A DNA stretch of 64,000 nucleotides. Source: Peribacillus frigoritolerans (lineage in GTDB: Bacteria; Bacillota; Bacilli; Bacillales; DSM-1321). The position numbers and the translations under genes are program-made. The notes under the pieces were generated by a model. It had not been told where the DNA came from and searched no databases. It saw only the letters and a list, made by a program, of their open reading frames with translations. Positions 19,737 through 29,025 of this stretch are shown one piece after another; positions within the stretch are counted from its first letter, which is position 1; each line of letters starts with the position of its first letter. The stretch is taken from contig NZ_KV440950.1 of assembly GCF_001636405.1 (NCBI RefSeq), forward strand, positions 1,945,712 through 2,009,711, in the 5' to 3' direction.

Positions 19737-20498
19737 ATGCTGCATCAGTTTTCACGAAATGAATTGGCAATTGGCAAGGAAGGAATCGATATACTGAAAA
19801 ATACGACCGTTGCAGTCCTGGGTGTTGGAGGCGTCGGTTCATTTTCAGCCGAAGCATTGGCACGTTCCGGGGTAGGCCGTATTATTCTTGTGGATAAAGA
19901 CGATGTCGACATCACAAATGTAAATAGGCAGATCCATGCTCTATTATCAACAGTCGGTCAACCGAAAGCGGAATTGATGAAAAATCGCATTCAAGATATC
20001 AATCCTGACTGCGAAGTGATCGCTCTTAAAATGTTCTATACAGAAGAGACGTTTGAAGAATTCTTCAGTTATGGCTTGGACTATGTCATTGATGCATCGG
20101 ATACGGTCATTTACAAGATACATGTGATGAAGGAGTGCCTCAAACGGAATATCAAGGTGATTTCAAGCATGGGGGCCGCTAATAAGATGGACCCGACGCG
20201 TTTTCAAATTGCCGATATCTCCAAAACGCATACCGATCCGCTTGCCAAGGTCATTCGTACTAGATTGCGTAAAGAGGGCATAACAAAGGGAATTCCCGTT
20301 GTCTTTTCCGACGAGAGCCCTATTGTCATTCGGGAGGATGTGCGGAAAGAAGTCGGCAATGATGAGGCAAAAATCCGTAAAGCCCAAATGCCTCCGTCTT
20401 CGAATGCTTTCGTACCATCCGTTGCGGGCTTAATTGCAGCAAGTTGGGTGATCAATGATATATTGAAAGACATTGAAGTTCGCCGTGTAAATGATTGA
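19737..20498 (+). CDS. tcdA: tRNA threonylcarbamoyladenosine dehydratase (ThiF/E1-like)
   Basis: 253 residues. An E1-like nucleotide-binding domain with VLGVGGVGSFSAEALARSG near 28-46 and the downstream VDKDDVDITNVNRQ motif defines the ThiF superfamily. Length and position after the 6S RNA match YrvM/TcdA of B. subtilis. TcdA uses ATP to cyclise t6A at position 37 of ANN-decoding tRNAs into ct6A. The ATG follows a TTGGAG ribosome binding site. It is the last gene of the conserved B. subtilis-like order before the liv duplication. Confidence 0.9.
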   Translation: MLHQFSRNELAIGKEGIDILKNTTVAVLGVGGVGSFSAEALARSGVGRIILVDKDDVDITNVNRQIHALLSTVGQPKAELMKNRIQDINPDCEVIALKMFYTEETFEEFFSYGLDYVIDASDTVIYKIHVMKECLKRNIKVISSMGAANKMDPTRFQIADISKTHTDPLAKVIRTRLRKEGITKGIPVVFSDESPIVIREDVRKEVGNDEAKIRKAQMPPSSNAFVPSVAGLIAASWVINDILKDIEVRRVND

Positions 20499-20506
20499 TA
20501 AAAATC

Positions 20507-20536
20507 AACTGACTCTATAAAGGGTCAGTTTTTTTT
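20507..20536 (+). terminator. Terminator after tcdA
   Basis: Stem AACTGAC / GTCAGTT plus eight T. Confidence 0.85.
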
Positions 20537-20585
20537 GTGGCGAATAGAAGATATTCCTTTAAATAACTTTTTTATCCATATCATA

Positions 20586-20630
20586 TAGACGGGGTCGAAA
20601 GAATGAGATACACTATATTTTCAGAATATT
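20586..20630 (+). promoter_or_regulatory. livJ1 promoter with CodY-like operator
   Basis: -35 TAGACG (20586-20591), 17-bp spacer and -10 TACACT (20609-20614). Just downstream, TATTTTCAGAATATT (20616-20630) matches the CodY consensus AATTTTCWGAAAATT at 13 of 15 positions. It overlaps the expected start site, where bound CodY would repress. CodY control of branched-chain amino acid uptake is established in Bacillus; binding here is inferred. The promoter aligns well with that of the second liv operon. Confidence 0.55.
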
Positions 20631-20688
20631 ATTTTTATTCAGATATTCTATTTGTTTAAAAGAACATATTAAAACAAGGGGGTTTCAA

Positions 20689-21876
20689 ATGAAGAAGAAA
20701 AAGCTAGCAGGAGTGTTTCTATCACTTTCTTTGGTTGCAGGGACGCTGGCAGGTTGCAGCGGCGACTCGAAAACCAGCAGTTCAGGCGGGGGTTCATCAA
20801 AATCGGGTGACACCATTAAAATTGGGGCCAACCTTGAATTGTCCGGAGGTACGGCATCATTCGGCCAATCGGCTGCCGATGGTTTGAAACTGGCCATCGA
20901 TGAGATTAATAAAGAGGGAATCGACGGTAAAAAATTGGAAATCGTGAAGGTTGATAATAAATCAGATGCAGCAGAAGCTACAAGCGGTTCGATCAAGTTA
21001 GTCAGCCAGGACAAGGTAGTGGCTGTAGTCGGATCTGCGACAAGCACGAATACATTGGCACAGGTTCAAGTCGCACAGGATAATAAAGTTCCTCTACTCA
21101 CACCAACTGCAACAAATCCCGACATTACCAACAAAGCTGGAAAATTAAATGATTATGTGTTCAGAACTTGCTTTATCGATCCATTCCAAGGTACGGTGGC
21201 AGCCAATTTCGCATCTGACGAAATAGGGGCAAAGACGGCTGCGATCTATGTGGATAGCGCAAGCGATTATTCTAAAGGATTGGCCGCAGCTTTTAAAGAA
21301 GCATTCACTGCCAAGGGCGGTAAGATCGTGGCAGAAGAAGCTTATGTAACGAAAGATACTGATTTCCGTTCTACATTGACACGTATCAAATCGGCAAAAC
21401 CTGAGTTCGTTTTCCTTCCTGGTTATTATGAGGAAGTCGGATTGATCCTAAAACAGGCACGTGAAGACGGCATAGACCTTCCATTCATGGGCGGGGACGG
21501 CTGGGATTCCCCGAAGGTCGTTGAAATTGCCGGAGCGGAAGCTTTAAAAAATACTTATATCACGAATCACTATTCCCCGGAAGATGAAGATGCAAAAATC
21601 CAGGATTTCGTTGCAGCCTTCAAAAAGGAATACGATAAAACACCGGATGCCTTTGCTGCACTTGGCTATGACACTGGGTACTACCTGGCAGACGCCATCA
21701 AGAGATCTGGAGATGCTTCCCCTGAAAAAATCAGACAAGCGTTGGAAGATGTAAAAGATCTTCAATTAGTTTCCGGAACGCTGAACCTTGATGAAAATCA
21801 TGATCCGATCAAATCGGCGACCATCCTGGAATATGTGGATGGCAAACAAACATTCAAGACAAAAATCAATCCATAA
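20689..21876 (+). CDS. livJ: Branched-chain amino acid ABC transporter, substrate-binding lipoprotein (copy 1)
   Basis: 395 residues with a lipoprotein signal peptide ending LAGC (lipid-modified Cys23), a Ser/Gly-rich linker, and a type I periplasmic-binding-protein fold beginning DTIKIGANLELSGG. It captures leucine, isoleucine or valine outside the membrane and delivers them to LivHM. It is the first gene of a five-gene operon (livJHMGF). The ribosome binding site is AAGGGGG. A hairpin in the 76-bp gap to livH may make the binding protein more abundant than the membrane parts. A close paralog starts at 25826. Confidence 0.93.
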   Translation: MKKKKLAGVFLSLSLVAGTLAGCSGDSKTSSSGGGSSKSGDTIKIGANLELSGGTASFGQSAADGLKLAIDEINKEGIDGKKLEIVKVDNKSDAAEATSGSIKLVSQDKVVAVVGSATSTNTLAQVQVAQDNKVPLLTPTATNPDITNKAGKLNDYVFRTCFIDPFQGTVAANFASDEIGAKTAAIYVDSASDYSKGLAAAFKEAFTAKGGKIVAEEAYVTKDTDFRSTLTRIKSAKPEFVFLPGYYEEVGLILKQAREDGIDLPFMGGDGWDSPKVVEIAGAEALKNTYITNHYSPEDEDAKIQDFVAAFKKEYDKTPDAFAALGYDTGYYLADAIKRSGDASPEKIRQALEDVKDLQLVSGTLNLDENHDPIKSATILEYVDGKQTFKTKINP

Positions 21877-21886
21877 TACCTTACGT

Positions 21887-21914
21887 GGATAGGGGGCAAG
21901 TCCCCCCTATTCTA
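21887..21914 (+). terminator. Intercistronic hairpin between livJ1 and livH1
   Basis: A strong GC stem (ATAGGGGG / CCCCCTAT) with little T-tract. It may act as a partial terminator or an mRNA-stabilising end for livJ. Confidence 0.6.
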
Positions 21915-21952
21915 TATTCACTTAAAAAACACCTTAACGGGGAGAGTGCAAT

Positions 21953-22831
21953 ATGGAACTGATTCAGCAATTGGTAAATGGCATTTCACTCGGAAGCATT
22001 TATGCTTTGATCGCGCTTGGTTATACGATGGTGTATGGAATCGTCAAACTCATAAACTTCGCTCATGGAGACGTATTCATGGTCGGTTCATTTGTGGGCT
22101 TTTACGCCATTACCGTAATGGACTTATCCTTCATCCCGGCTTTATTGATTTCAATGGCCACATGTGCCATCTTTGGCGTTTTAATTGAACGCATTGCTTA
22201 TAAACCCCTTCGTAATGCAACACGGATCGCGGCTTTGATAACGGCCATCGGTGTTTCCCTTCTGATAGAAAATGGGCTGATTTACATCCGGGGCGCCCAG
22301 CCGGAAGCCTATCCAAATAATGTCCTTCCGATGGATAAACTCGATATATTCGGAGTTTCCATCAGCAGTCAATCGATATTGATCTTATCCGTATCCATCA
22401 TATTAATGATCATCCTGCAATTCGTTGTCCATAAAACCAAAATCGGCAAAGCGATGCGTGCCGTTTCTTTCGATTCCGAGGCGGCAAAGCTGATGGGAAT
22501 CAATGTGAACAATACGATTTCCGCTACTTTCGCCATAGGTTCGGCCCTGGCAGGGGCGGCTGGTGTCATTTTTGGCATCTACTATATTAAAATCGAACCG
22601 TTGATGGGTGTCCTTCCTGGCCTTAAAGCATTTGTTGCAGCCGTCTTGGGCGGTATCGGCATCATTCCGGGAGCGATGGTCGGCGGTCTGCTGCTTGGTG
22701 TGATCGAGGCTTTGGTCAGTGCCGCCGGTTACTCATTATGGCGCGATGGTGTGGCTTTCGTCGTACTTATCTTGATTTTGATTTTCTTGCCGCAGGGACT
22801 ATTCGGTAAAAATAAAAGAGAAAAAGTATAG
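21953..22831 (+). CDS. livH: Branched-chain amino acid ABC transporter permease LivH (copy 1)
   Basis: 292 residues, about eight membrane helices, with the family start MELIQQLVNGISLGSIYALIALGYTMVYG and the cytoplasmic coupling segment GKAMRAVSFDSEAAKLMGIN. It is one of the two permease subunits of the Liv importer. The ribosome binding site is GGGGAGAG. It follows livJ1 in the operon and is 7 bp from livM1. It differs at only a minority of positions from the copy at 27168. Confidence 0.94.
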   Translation: MELIQQLVNGISLGSIYALIALGYTMVYGIVKLINFAHGDVFMVGSFVGFYAITVMDLSFIPALLISMATCAIFGVLIERIAYKPLRNATRIAALITAIGVSLLIENGLIYIRGAQPEAYPNNVLPMDKLDIFGVSISSQSILILSVSIILMIILQFVVHKTKIGKAMRAVSFDSEAAKLMGINVNNTISATFAIGSALAGAAGVIFGIYYIKIEPLMGVLPGLKAFVAAVLGGIGIIPGAMVGGLLLGVIEALVSAAGYSLWRDGVAFVVLILILIFLPQGLFGKNKREKV

Positions 22832-22838
22832 GGGAGAC

Positions 22839-23816
22839 ATGGCGATGACTACTTTAAAGAATTCAAAGGGTTTTTGGCTCTCGATCGTGCTCGCACTTAT
22901 TTTTTTCGGAATCATGCAGTACACCATTTCAAACGGTATCCTCAATCCATTTTATATCAACACGCTCATGTTCATCGGCATCAATATCATGCTGGCGACG
23001 AGCCTTCATTTAATCATTGGAATAACCGGGCAGTTCTCTATCGGGCATGCAGGTTTTTTAGCGGTTGGGGCCTATGCTTCGGCAGTCATGACAATGAAGC
23101 TGGAACTTCCTTTCATCATAGCTGTATTGACTGGGGGCGTCATCGCCGCTGTTGCGGGTATGGTGATCGGGATACCCAGCTTGCGCCTGAAGGGGGATTA
23201 CCTGGCGATAGCCACCCTTGGATTTGGGGAAATTGTCCGGATCGTCCTTTTGAATATTGAATATGTAGGCGGTGCAAGCGGGATGCAGGTATCCCACCTG
23301 ACTACTTGGCCATGGGTTTTTGCCTGTGTCATGATCACCGTCTTAGTCATCAGGAATTTCACCAATTCGACGCACGGGCGTGCATGCATATCCGTAAGGG
23401 AAGATGAAACGGCGGCTGATGCGATGGGAATCAATACGACCTATTATAAAGTGGCGGCCTTCGTCATCGGAGCTTTTTTTGCCGGAATTGCCGGATCGCT
23501 CTATGCCCATAATTTTTATATTATCCAGCCATCGAATTTCGGTTTCCTGAAATCCTTCGATATACTGATTTTCGTCGTACTTGGCGGTCTTGGAAGTCTT
23601 TCAGGTTCGGTTTTGGCCGCCATTTTACTGACGATCGTGACGACATTCCTTCAGGATTATCCGGAAACGAGGATGATCATCTACAGTCTTGTCCTGATCC
23701 TGATGATGATTTTCCGCCCGCAGGGGTTAATGGGAACAAAAGAAATCACATCATTGTTCACACATAAAAAAACGAAAGGGGGCCCAAAGGATGGAAGCCA
23801 CAATACCGTTGCTTAA
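22839..23816 (+). CDS. livM: Branched-chain amino acid ABC transporter permease LivM (copy 1)
   Basis: 325 residues with multiple membrane helices and the LivM hallmarks GITGQFSIGHAGFLAVGAY and GRACISVREDETAADAMGIN (coupling helix). It is the second permease subunit. The first codons (ATGGCGATGACT) offer two ATGs; the ribosome binding site GGGGAGAC sits at the distance for the first or second. Its end overlaps livG1 by 26 bp, showing translational coupling. Confidence 0.94.
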   Translation: MAMTTLKNSKGFWLSIVLALIFFGIMQYTISNGILNPFYINTLMFIGINIMLATSLHLIIGITGQFSIGHAGFLAVGAYASAVMTMKLELPFIIAVLTGGVIAAVAGMVIGIPSLRLKGDYLAIATLGFGEIVRIVLLNIEYVGGASGMQVSHLTTWPWVFACVMITVLVIRNFTNSTHGRACISVREDETAADAMGINTTYYKVAAFVIGAFFAGIAGSLYAHNFYIIQPSNFGFLKSFDILIFVVLGGLGSLSGSVLAAILLTIVTTFLQDYPETRMIIYSLVLILMMIFRPQGLMGTKEITSLFTHKKTKGGPKDGSHNTVA

Positions 23817-24570
23817 GGTAGATTCGGTGGGTATCCGCTTTGGCGGATTGAAAGCGGTGTCCGATGTGAACGTGGAATTATTTCCAGGGGAACTTGTAGG
23901 CCTGATCGGGCCGAATGGAGCTGGGAAAACAACCTTCTTCAATTTATTGACGGGTGTGTATGTCCCTACAGAAGGAACGATCGCCTTGAACGGGGAAAAT
24001 CTAAATAAGCAGCAGCCTTATAAAATTACCCGAAAAGGGATCTCGAGGACCTTTCAAAACATTCGTCTCTTCAGTGAGTTATCCGTGATCGATAATGTGA
24101 AGGTTGCTTACCACTCGCTTGCCAAGCATGGAATTCCAAGCTCCATATTCCGGTTGCCCGGACATTTTTCAGGGGAAAAGGAAATGGATGAAAAGGCGCT
24201 CGAATTTTTGCGGATTTTCAATCTTGACCATTTTAAGGACGAAAAAGCGAAGAATCTTCCATACGGACAGCAAAGGCGGCTGGAAATCGCCCGTGCCCTT
24301 GCAGCCAATCCGAAACTTCTTTTACTGGATGAACCGGCAGCCGGGATGAACCCCCATGAAACGAAAGAATTAATGAACCTCATAGCTTTTATCCGGAAGG
24401 AGTTCAACCTTACCGTTTTGCTAATCGAACATGATATGTCACTGGTCATGGGTGTATGCGAACGGATTTATGTCCTTGATCATGGACAGCTCATCGCTCA
24501 CGGAAAGCCGGATGAAATCCGCAACGATCCAAAGGTTATCGAGGCATATCTAGGGGAGGAGGTTTCCTGA
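23791..24570 (+). CDS. livG: Branched-chain amino acid ABC transporter ATPase LivG (copy 1)
   Basis: 259 residues. Walker A GPNGAGKTT (40-48), a LivG-type signature LPYGQQRRLEIARAL, and Walker B LLLLDEPAAGMNP are all intact. It is one of the two ATPases that drive the Liv importer. It starts inside the end of livM1 and its stop shares one base with the livF1 start (TGATG). Confidence 0.95.
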   Translation: MEATIPLLKVDSVGIRFGGLKAVSDVNVELFPGELVGLIGPNGAGKTTFFNLLTGVYVPTEGTIALNGENLNKQQPYKITRKGISRTFQNIRLFSELSVIDNVKVAYHSLAKHGIPSSIFRLPGHFSGEKEMDEKALEFLRIFNLDHFKDEKAKNLPYGQQRRLEIARALAANPKLLLLDEPAAGMNPHETKELMNLIAFIRKEFNLTVLLIEHDMSLVMGVCERIYVLDHGQLIAHGKPDEIRNDPKVIEAYLGEEVS

Positions 24571-25277
24571 TGCTGAAAATAGAGGACATCAATGTTTATT
24601 ACGGCAATATCCAAGCGCTAAAAGGGGTTTCCATGGAGATAAATGAAGGGGAAATCGTGACTTTGATCGGGGCGAACGGAGCGGGAAAAAGCACGCTGCT
24701 CAAAACGATTTCCGGTCTGTTAAAACCAAAGCAAGGAAAAGTTCTGTTCGAAGGCGATTCGATTGGGGGAAAAGCGGCACAGGCCATCGTGAAACTGGGC
24801 ATATCCCATGTGCCTGAAGGACGACGTGTCTTCGCCAACATGACGGTGGCCGAAAACCTGGAGCTTGGAGCTTATTTGCGGAAAGACAAGGATGGCATCC
24901 ATAAGGATATGGAAAAGGTATACGAGCTATTTCCGAGGCTGCTGGAAAGAATCAAACAGCAGGCTGGCACGCTTTCAGGCGGTGAACAACAGATGCTTGC
25001 AATGGGCAGGGCCTTAATGGCGAAACCGCGATTATTACTGCTCGATGAACCTTCGATGGGCCTTGCACCGCTTCTGGTGAAGCAAATATTCAACATCATC
25101 CAGGAAATCAGTGAGTCCGGCACAACGATCCTTTTGGTCGAGCAAAACGCCAACCTCGCCTTATCCATTGCAGATCGGGCGTATGTCGTTGAAACGGGCC
25201 GAATCGTCCTGTCGGGCAATGCCGAGGAACTAACATCAAGTGAAGAAATAAAAATGGCCTATTTAGGAGGCCACTGA
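24570..25277 (+). CDS. livF: Branched-chain amino acid ABC transporter ATPase LivF (copy 1)
   Basis: 235 residues. Walker A GANGAGKST, signature LSGGEQQMLAMGRAL, Walker B LLLLDEPSMGLAP, then the LVEQNANLAL H-loop replacement (Gln) typical of LivF. It is the second ATPase of the importer and the last gene of the operon; a terminator follows at once. Against the second copy I count about 25 differences over 235 residues, so roughly 89% identity. Confidence 0.95.
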   Translation: MLKIEDINVYYGNIQALKGVSMEINEGEIVTLIGANGAGKSTLLKTISGLLKPKQGKVLFEGDSIGGKAAQAIVKLGISHVPEGRRVFANMTVAENLELGAYLRKDKDGIHKDMEKVYELFPRLLERIKQQAGTLSGGEQQMLAMGRALMAKPRLLLLDEPSMGLAPLLVKQIFNIIQEISESGTTILLVEQNANLALSIADRAYVVETGRIVLSGNAEELTSSEEIKMAYLGGH

Positions 25278-25300
25278 ACCGCCATTTGGCGGTTTTTTTG
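25277..25300 (+). terminator. Terminator after livF1
   Basis: Stem AACCGCC / GGCGGTT, four-base loop, then seven T. Confidence 0.9.
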
Positions 25301-25680
25301 TTTGTTGATCGGGTTATGCAAAATATGCAAAAAGATAAAAAAGCACAGGGTTTCATGCATGATTTTATACATCCAATATAGTATTATTCAATTTTGATAT
25401 AGGAATTAAGACTAAAAAAACACGAAAAAACTGGGTTTAATTCCCTATCAATATACTTGTATTTTGGTAAAAATGTAATTAATAGGATGAGTAAAATTAG
25501 AGAATGAATAAAATTTTTTGATCTGTAAATAAGGAATTTATAATATCAATATAATTTAATTATTCGTTTTTTCTGATTATATCGCCTATTGTCGCAATAT
25601 TTAAAATATATAAAGATAAAAATGATAGGGCACTACCTGTGAAGAATATCCTAATTACCGAAATCTTCTCGCAATTATTG
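25301..25680. other. AT-rich gene-free gap between the two liv operons
   Basis: About 380 bp with no open frame of interest and no repeat I can name. It contains A/T-runs and scattered TATAAT-like words only. It is clearly more AT-rich than the flanking operons. The only supported element is the livJ2 promoter at its right end. Confidence 0.6.
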
Positions 25681-25682
25681 TA

Positions 25683-25726
25683 TAGACGGAATGAAAATTA
25701 TGCGGTAAACTATTTTTCGAAATATT
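25683..25726 (+). promoter_or_regulatory. livJ2 promoter with weaker CodY-like sequence
   Basis: -35 TAGACG (25683-25688), 17-bp spacer, -10 TAAACT (25706-25711), aligned base for base in spacing with the livJ1 promoter. The following TATTTTTCGAAATATT (25711-25726) resembles the CodY box of copy 1 but lacks the central W between C and G, so CodY binding is less certain. Confidence 0.45.
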
Positions 25727-25825
25727 AATTTAATTTGAAACATTTCATCTAATCAATTTTTTTCTGAAGGATCATGAATAAATATTCATGCATCAGAGCT
25801 TGATTACAAAATGGGGGGATTATTT

Positions 25826-27004
25826 ATGAAAAAGAAAAAATTAGCAAGTGCATTCCTTTCTCTATCACTTGCTGCAGGAGTGCTAGCGGGTTGTTCCGGC
25901 TCTGGTTCATCTGAAAAATCAAGCGGGGATGGAGATACGATCAAAATCGGTGTCAACCTTGAATTATCAGGCGGTGTAGCTTCATATGGACAATCGATTG
26001 CAGAAGGTCTGGAGCTTGCAACTGCAGAAATCAATAAAGAAGGCATTGACGGTAAAAAAATCAAACTAATTAAAGTCGATAATAAATCTGAAGCGTCCGA
26101 AGCGACAAGCGGGGCGATCAAGCTGACATCGCAAGATCAGGTAGCAGCGATCGTGGGCGCAGCAACAAGCACGAACTCGATTGCACAAGTACAGATTGCC
26201 CAAGATAATAAAGTGCCGGTCATTTCACCTTCTGGTACAAGCCCTGAAATCACTTTCAGCAAGGATAAATTGAATGATTTCGTTTTCAGGACAAGCTTCA
26301 TCGATCCGTTCCAAGGGACGGTAGCTGCAAACTTTGCCGCTAAAGAAATCAAAGCGAAAAGTGCAGCCATCTATATTGACAGCTCAAGTGATTATTCAAA
26401 AGGGTTAGCCGCAGCCTTTAAAGAACAATTCGAAAAGAATGGCGGAAAAGTTGTTGCTGAGGAAGCTTACATTGCGAAGGATACTGATTTCCGTTCCACA
26501 TTGACTCGTTTGAAATCGGCAAAACCTGATTTCATTTTCCTTCCTGGTTACTATGAGGAAGCTGGTCTGATCGTGAAGCAGGCACGGGAAACTGGACTTG
26601 ACGTTCCATTCATGGGCGGCGACGGCTGGGATTCTCCTAAGCTAGTTGAAATTGCCGGTGCAAAAGCTCTAAATAATACGTTCATCACGAACCACTATTC
26701 TTCAGGTGATCCTGATGAGAAAATTCAGAATTTTGTGTCAGCATTTAAAGCGAAATACAAAGATAAGTCCCCGGATGCATTCAATGCCCTAGGATATGAC
26801 ACAGGATACTTCCTTGCAGACGCGATTAAACGTGCTGGTTCAGCGGATTCGGAAAAAATCAAAGAAGCGCTGGAAAAAACGGCTGACCTTGAGCTTGTTA
26901 CGGGTACATTCACATTGGATGAAAAACATAATCCAATCAAATCTGCCACCATCCTTGAATTTAAAGAAGGAAAACAAGTATTCAACACAAAAATCAATCC
27001 TTAA
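25826..27004 (+). CDS. livJ: Branched-chain amino acid ABC transporter, substrate-binding lipoprotein (copy 2)
   Basis: 392 residues from ATG 25826. An in-frame ATG at 25811 overlaps the GGGGGG ribosome binding site and is not credible. The lipobox LAGC (Cys23) is the same as in copy 1, and the type I binding fold starts DTIKIGVNLELSGG. Many substitutions from copy 1 lie in the mature domain, more than in the ATPases, so ligand preference may have shifted. It is the first gene of the second livJHMGF operon. Confidence 0.93.
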   Translation: MKKKKLASAFLSLSLAAGVLAGCSGSGSSEKSSGDGDTIKIGVNLELSGGVASYGQSIAEGLELATAEINKEGIDGKKIKLIKVDNKSEASEATSGAIKLTSQDQVAAIVGAATSTNSIAQVQIAQDNKVPVISPSGTSPEITFSKDKLNDFVFRTSFIDPFQGTVAANFAAKEIKAKSAAIYIDSSSDYSKGLAAAFKEQFEKNGGKVVAEEAYIAKDTDFRSTLTRLKSAKPDFIFLPGYYEEAGLIVKQARETGLDVPFMGGDGWDSPKLVEIAGAKALNNTFITNHYSSGDPDEKIQNFVSAFKAKYKDKSPDAFNALGYDTGYFLADAIKRAGSADSEKIKEALEKTADLELVTGTFTLDEKHNPIKSATILEFKEGKQVFNTKINP

Positions 27005-27028
27005 TTTCGGAGAACAACTCCAACCCTT

Positions 27029-27063
27029 TCGCCGGCCCTTCCTTAATAAGAAGGTGCTGGCGA
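27029..27063 (+). terminator. Intercistronic hairpin between livJ2 and livH2
   Basis: TCGCCGGC pairs with GCTGGCGA (one G-T), extended by CCTTCCTT / AAGAAGG, followed by ATTCTCATTTTT. It looks like a leaky terminator. It stands at the same place as the hairpin of copy 1 but with a different sequence. Confidence 0.65.
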
Positions 27064-27167
27064 ATTCTCATTTTTCAAGCATGCCAGGGTGTTGAACATC
27101 CCCTTAGCGGAATGAAAAGAGTCTGGACTAATCACTCATAAAATTAGATTTTCAAGGAGAGTCGAAC

Positions 27168-28046
27168 ATGGAATTGATACAACAGTTAATTAACGGGGTT
27201 TCATTAGGAAGTATTTATGCCCTTATCGCTCTCGGATATACGATGGTTTACGGGATTGTTAAATTGATAAACTTTGCACATGGCGATGTATTCATGGTCG
27301 GCTCATTCGTTGGGTTTTACTCAATAACGGTCCTGGATCTGTCATTCGTGCCCGCCCTATTAATCTCGATGACGGTCTGTGCTCTGTTTGGAGTATTGAT
27401 CGAACGTATCGCGTACAAGCCATTGCGTAACGCAACACGTATCGCGGCACTTATCACTGCCATCGGTGTTTCCCTTTTGATCGAATACGGATTCATCTAC
27501 GTCCGCGGTGCACAGCCGGAAGCTTATCCGAATGATGTATTGCCGACAGACAAGTTCAATATTTTTGGAGTTTCCATCAATAGTCAATCGATTTTGATTT
27601 TTGGAGTGGCTGTAGTCTTGATGATCATCCTTCAAATCATCGTTCATAAATCGAAAATTGGAAAAGCGATGCGTGCCGTTTCCTACGATGCGGATGCAGC
27701 TAAGCTGATGGGTATAAATGTCGATAACACGATTTCTGCCACCTTTGCAATCGGTTCCGCATTGGCTGGGGCAGCGGGCGTCATTTTCGGTATTTACTAT
27801 ATTAAGATCGAGCCGCTCATGGGTGTGCTTCCGGGATTGAAGGCATTCGTTGCCGCCGTACTTGGAGGGATCGGGATTATACCGGGCGCGATGGTCGGTG
27901 GCCTATTGCTAGGAGTCATCGAAGCTTTGGTCAGTGCCGCCGGTTACTCATTATGGCGTGATGCTGTAGCCTTCGTCGTACTGATTCTTATCTTGATTTT
28001 CATGCCACAAGGCTTATTCGGTAAAAACAAAAAAGAAAAAGTATAG
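27168..28046 (+). CDS. livH: Branched-chain amino acid ABC transporter permease LivH (copy 2)
   Basis: 292 residues, the same length as copy 1, with the identical opening pattern MELIQQLINGVSLGSIYALIAL and coupling segment GKAMRAVSYDADAAKLMGIN. Permease subunit of the second Liv importer. The ribosome binding site is AAGGAGAG. The gap to livJ2 (163 bp) is longer than in copy 1 (76 bp) because of the larger hairpin region. Confidence 0.94.
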   Translation: MELIQQLINGVSLGSIYALIALGYTMVYGIVKLINFAHGDVFMVGSFVGFYSITVLDLSFVPALLISMTVCALFGVLIERIAYKPLRNATRIAALITAIGVSLLIEYGFIYVRGAQPEAYPNDVLPTDKFNIFGVSINSQSILIFGVAVVLMIILQIIVHKSKIGKAMRAVSYDADAAKLMGINVDNTISATFAIGSALAGAAGVIFGIYYIKIEPLMGVLPGLKAFVAAVLGGIGIIPGAMVGGLLLGVIEALVSAAGYSLWRDAVAFVVLILILIFMPQGLFGKNKKEKV

Positions 28047-28059
28047 GGGAGACAAAGCA

Positions 28060-29025
28060 ATGACTACAATTAAGCGAGCAAAAGGTTTTTGGCTCTCGAT
28101 TTTACTATCATTGATCTTTTTCGCCGTAGTTCAAGTGTTAATCGGCGGCGGATCGCTAAATCCTTTTTATCAAAATACGCTCATGTTCATCGGGATCAAT
28201 ATCATTCTGGCGGCGAGCCTGCACTTGATCATCGGGATAACCGGGCAGTTCTCCATCGGGCATGCCGGATTCCTGGCAGTCGGTGCCTATGCTTCAGCCG
28301 TCATGACGATGAAGCTGGAAATGCCATTTTATGCGGCATTGATAGTCGGCGGTTTGGCGTCAGCGCTGGCAGGATTGATCATCGGAATTCCTAGCTTACG
28401 CTTAAAAGGTGACTATCTGGCGATTGCGACCCTTGGTTTTGGGGAAATCGTCCGGATCATGCTTTTGAATATCGATTATGTCGGCGGGGCGAGCGGCATG
28501 CAGGTTTCCCATTTGACCACTTGGCCGTGGGTATTCGCTTCCGTCATCGTAACGATCATCGTCATCCGAAACTTTACTAGCTCGACCCACGGAAGAGCCT
28601 GCATATCGATCCGCGAGGACGAAACGGCTGCCGATTCGATGGGAATCAACACGACTTATTATAAAGTTGTCGCCTTTGCGATCGGTGCTTTTTTTGCCGG
28701 TATCGCTGGGGGGCTTTACGCTCATAACTTCTATATCATCCAGCCGTCGAACTTTGGATTCCTGAAATCATTTGATATTTTGATCCTTGTCGTACTTGGC
28801 GGTCTTGGAAGTCTTTCCGGTGCCGTATTGGCCGCGATATTACTGACGGTAGTCACGACTTTCCTGCAGGATTATCCGGAAACACGAATGATCATCTACA
28901 GTCTTGTGCTTATCGTGATGATGCTCTATCGCCCGCAAGGTTTAATGGGTACCAAAGAAATAACATCCATGTTCAAACGTAAAGGAGGAAGCAGCCATGA
29001 AAAAAATAAAAACACCGCTGCTTAA
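28060..29025 (+). CDS. livM: Branched-chain amino acid ABC transporter permease LivM (copy 2)
   Basis: 321 residues with GITGQFSIGHAGFLAVGAY and GRACISIREDETAADSMGIN. Second permease of the duplicated importer. The ribosome binding site GGGGAGAC is the same as in copy 1. The C-terminus overlaps livG2 by 29 bp and is the part that differs most from copy 1 (MFKRKGGSSHEKNKNTAA). Confidence 0.94.
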   Translation: MTTIKRAKGFWLSILLSLIFFAVVQVLIGGGSLNPFYQNTLMFIGINIILAASLHLIIGITGQFSIGHAGFLAVGAYASAVMTMKLEMPFYAALIVGGLASALAGLIIGIPSLRLKGDYLAIATLGFGEIVRIMLLNIDYVGGASGMQVSHLTTWPWVFASVIVTIIVIRNFTSSTHGRACISIREDETAADSMGINTTYYKVVAFAIGAFFAGIAGGLYAHNFYIIQPSNFGFLKSFDILILVVLGGLGSLSGAVLAAILLTVVTTFLQDYPETRMIIYSLVLIVMMLYRPQGLMGTKEITSMFKRKGGSSHEKNKNTAA

